Source: Rhodobacterales bacterium LSUCC0031
Lineage (GTDB): Bacteria > Pseudomonadota > Alphaproteobacteria > Rhodobacterales > Rhodobacteraceae
Direction of reading: 5' to 3'
NCBI GenBank assembly: GCA_015689735.1
Contig: WVSP01000002.1
Span: 372,001 to 436,000 of the forward strand
DNA: 64,000 nt
Shown here: positions 41,543 to 50,556 of the stretch, in pieces
Numbering within the stretch: position 1 is the stretch's first letter
Layout: every line of letters starts with the position of its first letter
Notes under the pieces: generated by a model
Databases searched by the model: none
The model's input: the letters and a program-made list of their open reading frames with translations, nothing else
Told to the model about the DNA's origin: nothing
Program-made: the position numbers and the translations under genes

Positions 41543-41563
41543 GCCCTTTTCTTGGTAAAGGGC
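41543..41563 (+). other. Hairpin in the 3' region of the small membrane-protein gene
   Basis: 7-bp stem (GCCCTTT / AAAGGGC) with a 7-nt loop, 72 bp after the stop and 25 bp before the terminator hairpin. With the terminator it gives a structured 3' region of about 150 nt that could yield a 3'-UTR small RNA (inference). Confidence 0.4.
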
Positions 41564-41588
41564 CGCGGAGGTCCGAGATACGCTGACT

Positions 41589-41624
41589 GCCGCCGCCCTC
41601 AGCCCCGAGGTGCGGCGGTTTTTT
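41589..41624 (+). terminator. Intrinsic terminator after the small membrane-protein gene
   Basis: CCGCCG ... CGGCGG stem closing a loop that itself can pair (CCTC/GAGG), followed by six T (41619-41624). Faces the convergent NifU-like gene. Confidence 0.8.
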
Positions 41625-41644
41625 CATGGTGAGGCGGGAATGGA

Positions 41645-42097
41645 TCAGGCGCTTTGGGCCTGGGCGGCGGCATCCATCGCTGCCACCGTCGCCTCGAGTG
41701 CGAGCATGATCGAGGCGTGACGGTTGCGATAATCGCGCGCAGGCGTCAGCACCTCGTAGCCGTGAAACGGCCCATCGGGCGGTGCTGCCCCCTCGGACAA
41801 CATCGCATGCAGCGCATCGCGGGCATTTGCCACCTCATCGCGGCTGCGCCCGATGATCGCCGCCCCCATCAAGGCGGCAGAGGCTTGTCCCAAGGCGCAG
41901 GCCTTCACATCTTGGGCGAAACGGGTAATGCGCCCATTGGCCATATCGAGGTCAACGGTGACCGTCGATCCGCAGAGCGGCGCGCGTTTTCGAAAGCTCG
42001 CTTGCGGTGCATCAAGCCGCCCATGATGCGGAATATCCGCCGCCAAGGCGAGGATGCGCTGGGAGTAAAGCTTGATCAGATCATTGTCGCCGGACAT
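41645..42097 (-). CDS. NifU/IscU-N-like iron-sulfur scaffold family protein
   Basis: 150 residues of the NifU N-terminal (IscU/SufU) fold. Cys42 (PLCGSTVTVD) and Cys68 (VKACALGQASAALM) occupy the first two cluster-ligand positions. The third, usually Cys in RxKC or HC near the C-terminal helix, appears as RNRHASIML, that is His. This could alter or remove cluster assembly activity. ATG at 42097. Divergent from hisI by 67 bp. Related IscU-like proteins of unclear role occur in Rhodobacterales. Confidence 0.8.
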   Translation of the reverse strand: MSGDNDLIKLYSQRILALAADIPHHGRLDAPQASFRKRAPLCGSTVTVDLDMANGRITRFAQDVKACALGQASAALMGAAIIGRSRDEVANARDALHAMLSEGAAPPDGPFHGYEVLTPARDYRNRHASIMLALEATVAAMDAAAQAQSA

Positions 42098-42164
42098 GGG
42101 TTCCGCCTTTGCCGTGATGCGATTATAGGTAGCGGCATTACCCGGTTTTGCAAAGAGGTCCGCC

Positions 42165-42524
42165 ATGGCCAAGTTCGATCCTGCCAGTTTGCGATACGAC
42201 GCGCAGGGATTGATCCCTTGCATCGCCCAAGAGGCGGCAACAGGGGAGGTCTTGATGATGGCATGGATGAATGCCGCCGCCGTGGAACGTACACTTGACA
42301 CGGGCCGGATGACCTATTGGTCGCGGTCGCGGCAGGATTTCTGGATCAAGGGGGAAAGCTCGGGCCATGTGCAAGCCTTGGTTGAACTGCGTGTCGATTG
42401 CGACCGGGATTGCCTCTTGGCTTTGGTGCGCCAGACGGGACCAGCCTGTCATACCTACCGGGCGGTCTGTTTCTATACCGCGGTACGGGAGGGCGAAGAG
42501 GTGGTGATGATGGACCCTTTATAG
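42165..42524 (+). CDS. hisI: Phosphoribosyl-AMP cyclohydrolase
   Basis: 119 residues. Third step of histidine biosynthesis, opening the adenine ring of PR-AMP. Metal-binding cysteines lie in RVDCDRDCLLALV and GPACHTYRAVCF; MMAWMNAAAVERTLDTG and WSRSRQDFWIKGESSGH are the substrate motifs. Free-standing, with no HisE domain fused. Separated from other his genes, none of which are in the window. Confidence 0.95.
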   Translation: MAKFDPASLRYDAQGLIPCIAQEAATGEVLMMAWMNAAAVERTLDTGRMTYWSRSRQDFWIKGESSGHVQALVELRVDCDRDCLLALVRQTGPACHTYRAVCFYTAVREGEEVVMMDPL

Positions 42525-42545
42525 AAGGATAGTCTGTCTTTGTTA

Positions 42546-42606
42546 GGGGGGCGCTGCCCCCGTCGCCTTTGGCGACTCCCCCGGGATATTTAGGAAACGA
42601 AGAAGG
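42546..42606 (+). repeat. Dispersed double-hairpin element, copy B
   Basis: GGGGGGCGCTGCCCCC hairpin, GTCGCC-TTT-GGCGAC hairpin (42562-42576), then TCCCCCGGGATATTTAGGAA and ACGAAGAAGG. It runs into the 3' end of gluQ: the last codons and stop of gluQ (AFFVS-stop) are read from its tail on the opposite strand. Same family as copies at 12189 and 55141. Confidence 0.85.
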
Positions 42607-43459
42607 CGGGAATGCCGAGCATGCGGCGGAGGTCTTGCGCCGTGGCCCCTTCTGCGCGGTAAAGGCGAAGCGCGCGCGCATCGTCGCGTTTCGCGAGCCG
42701 TTTGCCGTTCTCATCGCGGATGAGCCTATGGTGGTGGTAGATGGGTGTCGGCAGGCTCAAGAGCTGCTGGAGCAGCACATGGATACGGGTCGCTTCAAAA
42801 AGGTCGTCGCCGCGCGTGACATGGGTGACGGCTTGTGCGGCATCGTCGAGAACGACCGAAAGGTGGTAAGATGTCCCCATGTCACGCCGCGCGATCACGA
42901 TATCGCCGATCTCCTGGCAATAGCTGGCAGTATCGGTGATGATGCAGCCTTTTTGGGCTGGGCCTGTCTCTAGAAAGTGGGTGGTTCTGGCGCCCATGCG
43001 TGCAAGGGCTGCGGCGAGATCGAGGCGGAGATGCTGATCATGAGGGCGCGGCCCATGGCGCGCCGCACCCCGGCAGGTGCCGGGATAGACCGGGCCATCG
43101 GGGCCGATCAACGCGGTGGCCCCTTCTTGCGGGGCGGAGAGGGCTTGCGCGATATCGCGCCTTGTGCAGGCGCAAGGGTAGAGAAGGCCCATCGCCCAAA
43201 GCCGATCGAGGGCTGCGTCATAGGTGGGCTGGTTTTCGGATTGGCGCAAGAACGGACCATCGCATGACAGGCCGAGCCATTGCAGGTCTTCAATGATCAA
43301 TGCCTCCCATTCCGGGCGGGCGCGGTCGCGGTCGATATCTTCGATCCGCAAAAGAAATCGCCCACCCGCGGCGCGTGCCATGTCATGGGCAAGGATGGCG
43401 GCATAGGCATGACCCAGATGCAGTGGCCCTGTGGGCGAAGGGGCAAAGCGGGTGATCAT
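42590..43459 (-). CDS. gluQ: Glutamyl-Q tRNA(Asp) synthetase
   Basis: 289 residues. A truncated glutamyl-tRNA synthetase without an anticodon-binding domain that glutamylates the queuosine at position 34 of tRNA-Asp. Class I motif PTGPLHLGHAYAA (HIGH-like) and KRLAKRDDARALR (KMSKS-like); zinc-type Cys pattern in YPCACTRRDI and YPGTCRGAA. Functionally paired with tgt and the two tRNA-Asp genes of this window. Its 3' end coincides with repeat copy B. Confidence 0.93.
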   Translation of the reverse strand: MITRFAPSPTGPLHLGHAYAAILAHDMARAAGGRFLLRIEDIDRDRARPEWEALIIEDLQWLGLSCDGPFLRQSENQPTYDAALDRLWAMGLLYPCACTRRDIAQALSAPQEGATALIGPDGPVYPGTCRGAARHGPRPHDQHLRLDLAAALARMGARTTHFLETGPAQKGCIITDTASYCQEIGDIVIARRDMGTSYHLSVVLDDAAQAVTHVTRGDDLFEATRIHVLLQQLLSLPTPIYHHHRLIRDENGKRLAKRDDARALRLYRAEGATAQDLRRMLGIPAFFVS

Positions 43460-43507
43460 GGCGGGATGCGCGGCAAGCAGCGGCGTAGAGGCACGTATTG
43501 AAAAGGG

Positions 43508-44863
43508 TCAGGCGGCATCGGCTTGGGGCGATCCAAGCCAATCCACCCATGCGGCTTTGGCGCGGTCGGTATAGGCCTTGTAGCGGTCCTTGCGTCCACG
43601 GCGACCTGCCTTGAGCCCTTCGACGGGGGGGAAGAGGCCGAAATTCACGTTCATCGGTTGAAAGCTTTTCGCTTCGGCACCGCCTGTGATGTGATGGACG
43701 AGCGCGCCCATCGCGGTCACTTGCGGCACCGGTGCAAGGCGCCTGCCGCAAAGCTCCGCCGCAGCGAGACGGCCCGCCAAAAGGCCCATCGCGGCTGATT
43801 CGACATAACCCTCGACCCCGGTGATCTGGCCTGCAAAGCGGATATGGGGGCGTGTGCGCAGGCGCATCTGATCGTCCAGAAGCGTTGGCGAATTGATGAA
43901 CGTGTTGCGGTGGATGCCGCCAAGCCGGGCAAAGCTTGCATCTTGTAGGCCAGGTATCATCTTGAAAACAGATGTTTGTGCGCCGTACTTCATCTTGGTC
44001 TGGAAACCAACGATATTGTAGAGTGTGCCGAGCGCATTGTCGCGGCGCAGCTGCACCACGGCCCAAGGCTTGACCAACGGGTCATGCGGATTGGTCAGCC
44101 CCACGGGCTTCATCGGGCCATGGCGCAGTGTTTCGCGGCCGCGTTCGGCCATCACCTCGATGGGCAGGCAGCCGTCGAAATAGCCCGCCGATTCACCTTC
44201 GTGGAACTCGGTCTTGTCGGCGGCGAGAAGCGCGTCGATGAAGGCATCGTACTCGTCACGCGTCATCGGGCAGTTGATATAGGCGCGCTGTTCGGCCTCG
44301 GTTTCGCCCTTGTCGTAGCGCGATTGTTCCCAAGCGATGTTCATGTCGATCGTGTCGGCATAAACGATGGGGGCGATGGCGTCGAAAAAAGCGAGCGCGT
44401 CTTGCCCGGTTTCGGCAGCGATAGCCATGGCGAGCGGGCTGGACGTCAGCGGGCCGGTTGCGATGATCGCAGGGCCATCAGGCAGGGCGCTGACCTCGCC
44501 CGCAACCACGGTGATATTGGGATGGGCGCGGAGTTTTGCGGTCACGGCTTCGGCAAACGGGTCACGATCAACGGCTAAGGCACCGCCTGCGGGCAGACGA
44601 TGGGCATAGGCGGTATCCATGATGATCGAGCCTGCCCTGTGCATTTCCCAATGCAGCAGGCCCACGGCGTTTTGCTCGTGATCATCCGAGCGGAAGGAAT
44701 TGGAACAGACCATTTCGGCAAGCGAGCCTGTCCGATGGGCGAATGTGCCGACATCGGGGCGCATTTCGTGCAGGATGACGGAAATCCCAGCGTTCGCTGC
44801 CTGCCACGCTGCCTCGGAGCCGGCCATGCCGCCGCCGATGATCTGAAGGGTTTTCTTGGTCAT
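43508..44863 (-). CDS. trmFO: Folate-dependent tRNA (uracil-5-)-methyltransferase TrmFO
   Basis: 451 residues. FAD enzyme that makes m5U54 in the T-loop using 5,10-methylene-tetrahydrofolate. FAD motif [13 protein letters not shown] at the start; [10 protein letters not shown] and [11 protein letters not shown], with Cys residues characteristic of the family; [10 protein letters not shown] near the end. Lies upstream of gluQ on the same strand with a 48-bp gap; gyrA is further upstream, 43 bp away. It consumes the C1 carrier that SoxA and dimethylglycine dehydrogenase produce. Confidence 0.95.
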   Translation of the reverse strand: MTKKTLQIIGGGMAGSEAAWQAANAGISVILHEMRPDVGTFAHRTGSLAEMVCSNSFRSDDHEQNAVGLLHWEMHRAGSIIMDTAYAHRLPAGGALAVDRDPFAEAVTAKLRAHPNITVVAGEVSALPDGPAIIATGPLTSSPLAMAIAAETGQDALAFFDAIAPIVYADTIDMNIAWEQSRYDKGETEAEQRAYINCPMTRDEYDAFIDALLAADKTEFHEGESAGYFDGCLPIEVMAERGRETLRHGPMKPVGLTNPHDPLVKPWAVVQLRRDNALGTLYNIVGFQTKMKYGAQTSVFKMIPGLQDASFARLGGIHRNTFINSPTLLDDQMRLRTRPHIRFAGQITGVEGYVESAAMGLLAGRLAAAELCGRRLAPVPQVTAMGALVHHITGGAEAKSFQPMNVNFGLFPPVEGLKAGRRGRKDRYKAYTDRAKAAWVDWLGSPQADAA

Positions 44864-44906
44864 GGGGATGGATCTATCGGTTTGGTCTCATGGTGCAAGG
44901 GGCCAC

Positions 44907-47699
44907 TCAGCCCTCTGCGATGGCTGAATTATCACCGCTTGTGGTATCTTCATCGCCTTGATCTGCGATCCAGGCGACGCTGACCACCTCTTCGCCTTTG
45001 GCCGTGTTAAAGACCTTGACGCCACCTGCGCTGCGCGAGCGGAAACTGATCCCTTCGACGGGAACGCGGATCGACTGCCCGGTCGAGGTCGCCAGCATGA
45101 TCTGATCCTGCAATTCCACCGGGAAGCTTGCCACCAGCGCACCGCCGCGCATCGTCTTGTCCATCGCCATCACGCCTTGGCCGCCGCGCCCGCGTACCGG
45201 GTAGTCGTGCGAGGAACTCAGCTTGCCCGATCCGCCCGCCGTGATGGTCAGGATCAGATCCTCGGCGGCTGACATCTCGGCGTAGCGTTCGGGAGAAAGT
45301 TGCCCCTCGGCCACGGTTTCCTCGTCCTCGTCGATCTCGATCTCTTCTTCGGGTGCGCCGGCCATCAGGCGGCGCTGCTTGAGATAGGCGGCGCGCTCTT
45401 GCGCTTCGGCTTCGAAATGACGGATGATCGCCATCGACACCACGCGGTCGCCCTGCGCGAGCCTGATGCCGCGCACGCCCGTCGAGTCGCGTCCCTTGAA
45501 GACGCGCACATCGGTGGTCGGAAAGCGGATCGCGCGGCCGAGAGCGGTGACGAGCATGATATCGTCGGCCTCGGAACAAATGCGCGCATTGACCAAACTG
45601 ACCGATCCATCGTCGGGCAGTTTCATGGCGATCTTGCCGTTGCGCATGACATTGGTGAAATCCGACAGCGCATTGCGCCGCACTTCGCCTTCTGACGTGG
45701 CAAAAACGATCTGCAATTCGTCCCAATGCGCCTCGTCGCGGTCAACAGGCATAACAGCGGCGATGCCGGTTCCCATCTCGATGGGCAGGATATTGACGAT
45801 CGCCTTGCCGCGCGAGGCGCGCGAACCCTGCGGCAGGCGCCATGTCTTGAGCTTGTAGACCATGCCGCTGGTCGTGAAGAACAATAGGGGCGTGTGGGTA
45901 TTGGCCACGAACAGCGCGGTGACGACGTCATCTTCCTTGAGCGCGCCGCCGGACAGGCCCTTGCCGCCCCGCTTCTGGGCGCGGAACTCGCCCAAGGGGG
46001 TGCGCTTGATATAGCCGCCTTGGGTGATGGTGACGACCATATCCTCGCGCTCGATCAGGTCCTCGTCTTCCATGTCGCCGGACCAATCGGTGATCTCGGT
46101 CCGGCGGGGGACGGCGAATTTCTCGCGCACTTCGGCAAGCTCTGCTGCGATGATCGCCAAGATACGCTCGCGCGACGCAAGAATGGCAAGGTAATCCTTG
46201 ATCTTGGCGGCCAGTTCTTCCAACTCGTCGGTGACTTCCTTGACGCCAAGCTGGGTCAGGCGTTGCAGCCGCAAATCGAGGATCGCGCGCGCCTGTGTTT
46301 CGGAGAGGTTATAGGTCCCGTCTTCGTTCGCAGTATGGGTCGGATCGTCGATCAACTTGATGAAGGGCAGGATCTCGGCGGCGGGCCAGCGCCGCTCCAT
46401 CAGCTTTTCGCGGGCTTCTGCCGCATCGGCCGAGGCGCGAATGGTGCGCACCACCTCATCGACATTGCTGACCGCGACAGCCAAGCCGCACAGAACATGC
46501 GCGCGGTCGCGCGCCTTGCGCAACTCGAATGCCGTGCGCCGCGCCACGACCTCCTCGCGGAAGGCAAGAAATGCGGTGAGAAAGCCGCGCAAGGTTAGCT
46601 GCTCGGGCCGCCCGCCGTTCAGCGCAAGCATGTTGCAGCCAAAGCTTGTCTGCATCTGGGTGAAGCGGAACAGCTGGTTCAGGACCACATCGGGAGTTGC
46701 GTCGCGCTTGAGTTCAATAACCACGCGCACACCGATGCGGTCGCTTTCATCGGCCACGCCCGAGATGCCTTCCAGCTTTTTCTCGCGGACCAGATCGGCG
46801 ATCCGCTCGATCATGCTGGCCTTGTTCACCTGGTAGGGAATCTCATCGATGACGATGGCGAAGCGGTCCTTGCGGATTTCCTCGACATGGGTTTTCGCGC
46901 GGATGATGACGCTGCCACGCCCTTCAAGATAGGCCTTGCGCGCCCCCGAGCGGCCAAGGATCAAGCCGCCCGTGGGGAAATCGGGGGCAGGGATATAGGT
47001 AATCAAGTCCTCCGATGACAAATCGGGCTCCTTGATGAGCGCAAGGCAAGCATCGATCACTTCGCCAAGGTTATGGGGTGGGATGTTGGTTGCCATGCCG
47101 ACAGCAATCCCGCCTGCGCCATTGACAAGCATGTTGGGAAAGCGCGCAGGCAGAACCGTGGGTTCTTGCTGCTTGCCGTCGTAATTATCTTGGAAATCAA
47201 CCGTGTCTTTGTCGATATCGGCCAAAAGATAGGCGGCGGGCGGCGCCATCCGCACCTCGGTATAACGCATGGCAGCCGGGTTATCGCCATCCATCGAGCC
47301 GAAATTACCCTGACCATCGAGCAAGGGCAGCGACATGGAAAAGGGCTGCGCCATGCGCACCAGCGCGTCATAAATCGCGCTGTCGCCATGGGGGTGATAC
47401 TGGCCCATCACATCGCCCACAGGGCGGGCGGATTTGCGATAGGCTTTCTCGTGGGTATTGCCGGTCTCGTGCATGGCGAACAAAATGCGCCGATGCACGG
47501 GCTTGAGCCCGTCGCGCAGATCGGGGATCGCACGGGAAATGATCACCGACATCGCATAGTCGATGAAGGAGGTCTTCATCTCTGCGGCGATGTCGATCGA
47601 CGGCCCATCATGGGGGTGCCGTTCGATCATGGTTTCCTGTTCATTATCAGGGCTTTCGGGGGTGTCACTCACGTCGCGCGCCTGTTCTGCCGTTGGCAT
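44907..47699 (-). CDS. gyrA: DNA gyrase subunit A
   Basis: 930 residues. Breakage-reunion domain with catalytic Tyr in [11 protein letters not shown], then six beta-pinwheel blades in the C-terminal domain including the GyrA box region ([11 protein letters not shown]). The quinolone region reads [15 protein letters not shown], with Ser and Asp at the positions equivalent to E. coli Ser83 and Asp87, so no classical resistance change. An acidic insert ([16 protein letters not shown]) lies in the C-terminal domain. Introduces negative supercoils with GyrB, which is not in the window. Confidence 0.97.
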   Translation of the reverse strand: MPTAEQARDVSDTPESPDNEQETMIERHPHDGPSIDIAAEMKTSFIDYAMSVIISRAIPDLRDGLKPVHRRILFAMHETGNTHEKAYRKSARPVGDVMGQYHPHGDSAIYDALVRMAQPFSMSLPLLDGQGNFGSMDGDNPAAMRYTEVRMAPPAAYLLADIDKDTVDFQDNYDGKQQEPTVLPARFPNMLVNGAGGIAVGMATNIPPHNLGEVIDACLALIKEPDLSSEDLITYIPAPDFPTGGLILGRSGARKAYLEGRGSVIIRAKTHVEEIRKDRFAIVIDEIPYQVNKASMIERIADLVREKKLEGISGVADESDRIGVRVVIELKRDATPDVVLNQLFRFTQMQTSFGCNMLALNGGRPEQLTLRGFLTAFLAFREEVVARRTAFELRKARDRAHVLCGLAVAVSNVDEVVRTIRASADAAEAREKLMERRWPAAEILPFIKLIDDPTHTANEDGTYNLSETQARAILDLRLQRLTQLGVKEVTDELEELAAKIKDYLAILASRERILAIIAAELAEVREKFAVPRRTEITDWSGDMEDEDLIEREDMVVTITQGGYIKRTPLGEFRAQKRGGKGLSGGALKEDDVVTALFVANTHTPLLFFTTSGMVYKLKTWRLPQGSRASRGKAIVNILPIEMGTGIAAVMPVDRDEAHWDELQIVFATSEGEVRRNALSDFTNVMRNGKIAMKLPDDGSVSLVNARICSEADDIMLVTALGRAIRFPTTDVRVFKGRDSTGVRGIRLAQGDRVVSMAIIRHFEAEAQERAAYLKQRRLMAGAPEEEIEIDEDEETVAEGQLSPERYAEMSAAEDLILTITAGGSGKLSSSHDYPVRGRGGQGVMAMDKTMRGGALVASFPVELQDQIMLATSTGQSIRVPVEGISFRSRSAGGVKVFNTAKGEEVVSVAWIADQGDEDTTSGDNSAIAEG

Positions 47700-47718
47700 C
47701 TATATTTAGTTGACCTGT

Positions 47719-47747
47719 ATTATAGGCCCGCCGGATATAGGGTGCAA
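47719..47747 (-). promoter_or_regulatory. Promoter of gyrA
   Basis: Minus strand TTGCAC (47742-47747), 17-nt spacer, perfect TATAAT (47719-47724). The expected start point is about 12 bases before the ATG at 47699, so the leader is very short. Confidence 0.75.
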
Positions 47748-47781
47748 TGGCGCATCCCCGCTTCGTTTGGCAGCCGGGTGA

Positions 47782-47810
47782 TTGCACTGATAACAAACTG
47801 TTTTTATTGA
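47782..47810 (+). promoter_or_regulatory. Promoter of usg
   Basis: TTGCAC (47782-47787), 17-nt spacer, TATTGA (47805-47810), in AT-rich DNA; 58 bp before the usg ATG. Back-to-back with the gyrA promoter. Confidence 0.6.
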
Positions 47811-47867
47811 TTTTTAATTCGTCCTTGGCATGCTGCTCGCAGGGATATGCAACAAAGGGGGAATGTC

Positions 47868-48137
47868 ATGGCGACATCCGAGGTCGGATTGATGTTGAAA
47901 GGGTACGGGCTGACCACGGCGGAAATGATCTACCATATGCCCGACCATCGCCATGTGCTGAACAGTTTCGTGTGGCAAGACTACGATCTCGCCCCCGATT
48001 ATCCGCGGCTTTTCGACTTCATCGCCTACTGGCAGGACGCGATCGAGGGGCCGTTGCACTCGGTGCGTTTCGTGCATCGCAAGCTGATCGCACCGGGCGA
48101 GTGGCGCAATGTACGGGGGGAGTTTACCTATCACTAG
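47868..48137 (+). CDS. usg: Usg family protein
   Basis: 89 residues, matching the alphaproteobacterial Usg family over its whole length (LMLKGYGLTTAEMIYHMPDH, FVWQDYDLAPDYP, LDGPLHSV-like GPLHSVRFVHRKLI). The function is not established; in several species usg lies beside tryptophan-synthesis genes, but here there is no trp gene. AAGGGGGA precedes ATG at 47868. Its end overlaps the convergent dsbB end by 14 bp. Confidence 0.88.
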   Translation: MATSEVGLMLKGYGLTTAEMIYHMPDHRHVLNSFVWQDYDLAPDYPRLFDFIAYWQDAIEGPLHSVRFVHRKLIAPGEWRNVRGEFTYH

Positions 48138-48597
48138 GCGCGCGCGCTGCCACAATCCATAGGCCCGCGAGCGCGAGGCTTGCTAACCCGTTCCAAGAAG
48201 CCATCGAAAGGCCCAACATCGTCCAGGCCACCTCGGTGCATAGGACAATGCCGTCGCCTTGTGTTGGGTCAAGCAGCGTGGCGATATCCATCGCGCCCAG
48301 ATCCTCGGCCCCGGTGGTGCAAGATAGGTTGAGCGTCCACCACGCGCGCTCAACACCTGTGTGCAAGAGCGCGATCCCCGCGCCCATCATCATCGCAAGC
48401 GCACCGGAAATTGCGACAGTCGCGCGGGGCAAGGCAATGCCCAACGCCCCAAGCGCCACAGCCGCCGCATGTGGCCAGCGTTGCCACAGACACATGGCAC
48501 AAGGCGCAAGCCCGCCTAGATACTGAAATCCGAAAGCGCCGAGCAGCATCGCCGCCGATCCGGCACCTGCAAGCGCGATCAGGAATGAGCGTTGCAT
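48124..48597 (-). CDS. dsbB: Disulfide bond formation protein DsbB
   Basis: 157 residues, four membrane helices. Two Cys pairs: CAMC (APCAMCLWQRWPH) after helix 1, which passes electrons to quinone, and the second periplasmic pair (LSCTTGAEDL and GIVLCTEVAW) that re-oxidises DsbA. ATG at 48597 is chosen because GGAGG lies 9 nt upstream; the ATG at 48618 lies inside exoD with no such site. Downstream of exoD, cotranscribed. Confidence 0.88.
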   Translation of the reverse strand: MQRSFLIALAGAGSAAMLLGAFGFQYLGGLAPCAMCLWQRWPHAAAVALGALGIALPRATVAISGALAMMMGAGIALLHTGVERAWWTLNLSCTTGAEDLGAMDIATLLDPTQGDGIVLCTEVAWTMLGLSMASWNGLASLALAGLWIVAARAPSDR

Positions 48598-48602
48598 CCG
48601 AC

Positions 48603-49217
48603 TTATCCTCCGATCCATGCCAAGAGCAGGCTTGCCGCAGTCGCCCCTGCGACGAGCAGGGTGCCGATCCATGCCGCGCCAAGGATCAATCCAAAAACCA
48701 CCAGAAGACCATCACGCTGCAACATGCCAATGGCCATGATTGCCACCGCGATCCCCGGCACGGTATTCGTACCGGGAACCGGTACAAGGATCGAAATACT
48801 GAAGACCAAAAGCGCCAGCCCGACAAGTTGATCGAGCGGACGGCGCGTTAACGCCGCAAGCCGTGGGCGGCTGACCGCCTCAATCCGCCTCAGCCAAGGA
48901 TCGGCACGCTGGGCGAGTGCCGCGAGGCTTGCGGTCGTCACCCGCCTTTCGCCCAGCTGTCGCGGAAGCCAAGGTACGCTCCATCCCAGCACGATCTGTG
49001 CCGCGATGAACAAAAGCGGCAGCGCCACAACCTGCGGCACGCCATAAAGAAACGGGATGCAGCACGGCAGCGCCAACACCAGCGAGAACAGCCCAAAGGC
49101 ACGTTCGTGCAATTGATCGAGCACCCAAGCAAGCGTGACCGTGTCGCCATCGGCATCCGCGACAAGGCGAGTCAGCCGCGCGGAAATCGTGACGGGGTGA
49201 TCGACGGGGTGTCCCAT
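48603..49217 (-). CDS. exoD: ExoD-family membrane protein
   Basis: 204 residues with about five hydrophobic segments; ExoD signature in LFSLVLALPCCIPFLYGVPQ and PVPGTNTVPGIAVAIMAIG. Rhizobial ExoD is linked to exopolysaccharide production and alkaline tolerance; the biochemical role is unclear. Starts at 49217 and ends 6 bp before dsbB. Confidence 0.87.
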   Translation of the reverse strand: MGHPVDHPVTISARLTRLVADADGDTVTLAWVLDQLHERAFGLFSLVLALPCCIPFLYGVPQVVALPLLFIAAQIVLGWSVPWLPRQLGERRVTTASLAALAQRADPWLRRIEAVSRPRLAALTRRPLDQLVGLALLVFSISILVPVPGTNTVPGIAVAIMAIGMLQRDGLLVVFGLILGAAWIGTLLVAGATAASLLLAWIGG

Positions 49218-49361
49218 GTGTCGGCCTCCTTCAGGCAGGGCGGCAAGTGCGCGCGATCGCGACTCGCAGCCCTAGCTATCAAACCCCCGGCAGGGCTGCC
49301 AGCAGGCCGCGGTCACAAGCGGGCGATGCAGCCAAACGGGCGCGTCTTGATGGATTGGGGC

Positions 49362-49390
49362 TGGACGAAGCCGGGCCACTGCGCTATCGC
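49362..49390 (+). promoter_or_regulatory. Promoter of tRNA-Leu
   Basis: TGGACG (49362-49367), 17-nt spacer, TATCGC (49385-49390), 9 bp before the tRNA. Same architecture as the other tRNA promoters here. Confidence 0.45.
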
Positions 49391-49399
49391 ATCCGCCGT

Positions 49400-49484
49400 G
49401 CCCGAGTGGTGGAATTGGTAGACGCAGCGGATTCAAAATCCGCCGCCGAGAGGCTTGTCGGTTCGAGTCCGACCTCGGGCACCA
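49400..49484 (+). tRNA. tRNA-Leu (anticodon CAA)
   Basis: 85 bases with a variable arm. Acceptor GCCCGAG/CTCGGGC, anticodon stem GCGGA/TCCGC with loop TTCAAAA (CAA), T-loop TTCGAGT, discriminator A, encoded CCA. Confidence 0.96.
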
Positions 49485-49485
49485 T

Positions 49486-49833
49486 TCACACATTGTCTTT
49501 TGTCCCCGCGGGTTGCCTGACGCAAATGCACTTTGCCAGGCTTGATGTGATTCGCCGGGCGGCGTTGATCCCGGTCCTTGTGCCAAAACAGACGCGCACA
49601 GGGTGATGCGATTGTTTCAGCACTGACAACGCTGTGTTGTCGCAGATCACGTCCACCCCCCAAGCCGTAAAGACGATCATTTGCCCAGGGCTTGAAAAGC
49701 TACGGTTTTGACATCTTGGCGAAATCGCGGCAATTCGGGCGTATTCCTGTTCGGCGCGAGACATGCGCGTCTTAATCCACGCCTTTTTCCTTTCGACTTT
49801 GGCAATTTCGGCGTATTCTCTCACGAATGACAT
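49486..49833 (-). CDS. Possible hypothetical protein opposite the Hint-domain gene
   Basis: 115 residues, start ATG 49833, reading away from the Hint-domain gene. The N-terminal third is strongly charged and helical, with two similar segments 24 residues apart (EYAEIA and EYARIA); the rest has no recognised motif. Codon use is plausible for this genome, but no ribosome-binding site is visible, so it may be non-coding. I do not recognise a family. If unreal, 49485-49878 is a 394-bp gap containing a 20-bp imperfect direct repeat (49729-49748, 49801-49820). Confidence 0.35.
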   Translation of the reverse strand: MSFVREYAEIAKVERKKAWIKTRMSRAEQEYARIAAISPRCQNRSFSSPGQMIVFTAWGVDVICDNTALSVLKQSHHPVRVCFGTRTGINAARRITSSLAKCICVRQPAGTKDNV

Positions 49834-49878
49834 CGCTTGGTGTGATGTACTGGCTTGGCCAAATGTGAGTGTGACGCG

Positions 49879-50511
49879 ATGATGAATGGCGCAAATGTGC
49901 GGCTGTTGCCCATCCATGGGCAGGCGATGCGCGATACCAGCCCTTGCTTTACCCCAGGCAGTTTGATCGCCACTCCGAAAGGGGAAGTCGCGGTTGAAAA
50001 TCTGCGCGCGGGTGATGCGGTGGTCACGCGTGACAATGGCGTGCAGCCCATTCGCTGGATTGGCAAGCGCACGCTTGACCGGGCCGAACTCGCCACGCAA
50101 CTCGGCTTGAAGCCGATCTTGATCAAGGCCGGCGCATTGGGTGCCCATCTTCCCCGTCGCGACATGGTCGTTTCGCCAAAGCATCGCATGTTGGTGGGTA
50201 AGGCGCAGCTCCCAAGCGTGACGGATCAAGACGAGTTTTTGGTCACGGCACAGGATTTGGTCGATGGCCGCAAGGTGCAAACCCTCGATACGCTGCGGGT
50301 GAGCTATATCCACTTCATGTGTGACGCCCATGAGGTGGTAATGGCCGATGGCGCATGGACCGAGAGTTTTCAGCCCAATGCGGCGATGCTCGATTCGATG
50401 GCCGCGAATATGCGCGCCGAGATCTTGGCGCTTTTTCCCGCACTGGCCACGCAGGATGGGATCGCCAAATATGCAGCCGCACGCGCAACGCTCAAGCTGG
50501 AGAGCGCCTAG
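49879..50511 (+). CDS. Stand-alone Hint-domain protein (Hint_2 type)
   Basis: 210 residues. Residues about 22-165 are a Hint (hedgehog/intein) fold: catalytic Cys23 in SPCFTPGSLIATPKG, RAGDAVVTRDNGVQPIRWIG, block B-like SPKHRMLV and the closing HEVVMADGAWTESF. There is only a 22-residue leader and a 45-residue helical tail, so no extein or hedgehog signal domain. Such proteins are frequent in Roseobacter-group genomes, often in exported or RTX-like proteins; here there is no obvious secretion signal. The function (autocleavage, ester formation, none) is unknown. ATG 49879 or 49882. Confidence 0.82.
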   Translation: MMNGANVRLLPIHGQAMRDTSPCFTPGSLIATPKGEVAVENLRAGDAVVTRDNGVQPIRWIGKRTLDRAELATQLGLKPILIKAGALGAHLPRRDMVVSPKHRMLVGKAQLPSVTDQDEFLVTAQDLVDGRKVQTLDTLRVSYIHFMCDAHEVVMADGAWTESFQPNAAMLDSMAANMRAEILALFPALATQDGIAKYAAARATLKLESA

Positions 50512-50556
50512 CGGTCGCCACTCTTGGTGTCGCGGCAGAGCGGTCGGCGCTGGCCC

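Noticed and set aside
44907-47699. Quinolone-resistance change in gyrA
   Set aside because: The positions equivalent to Ser83 and Asp87 are the sensitive residues (DSAIYD).
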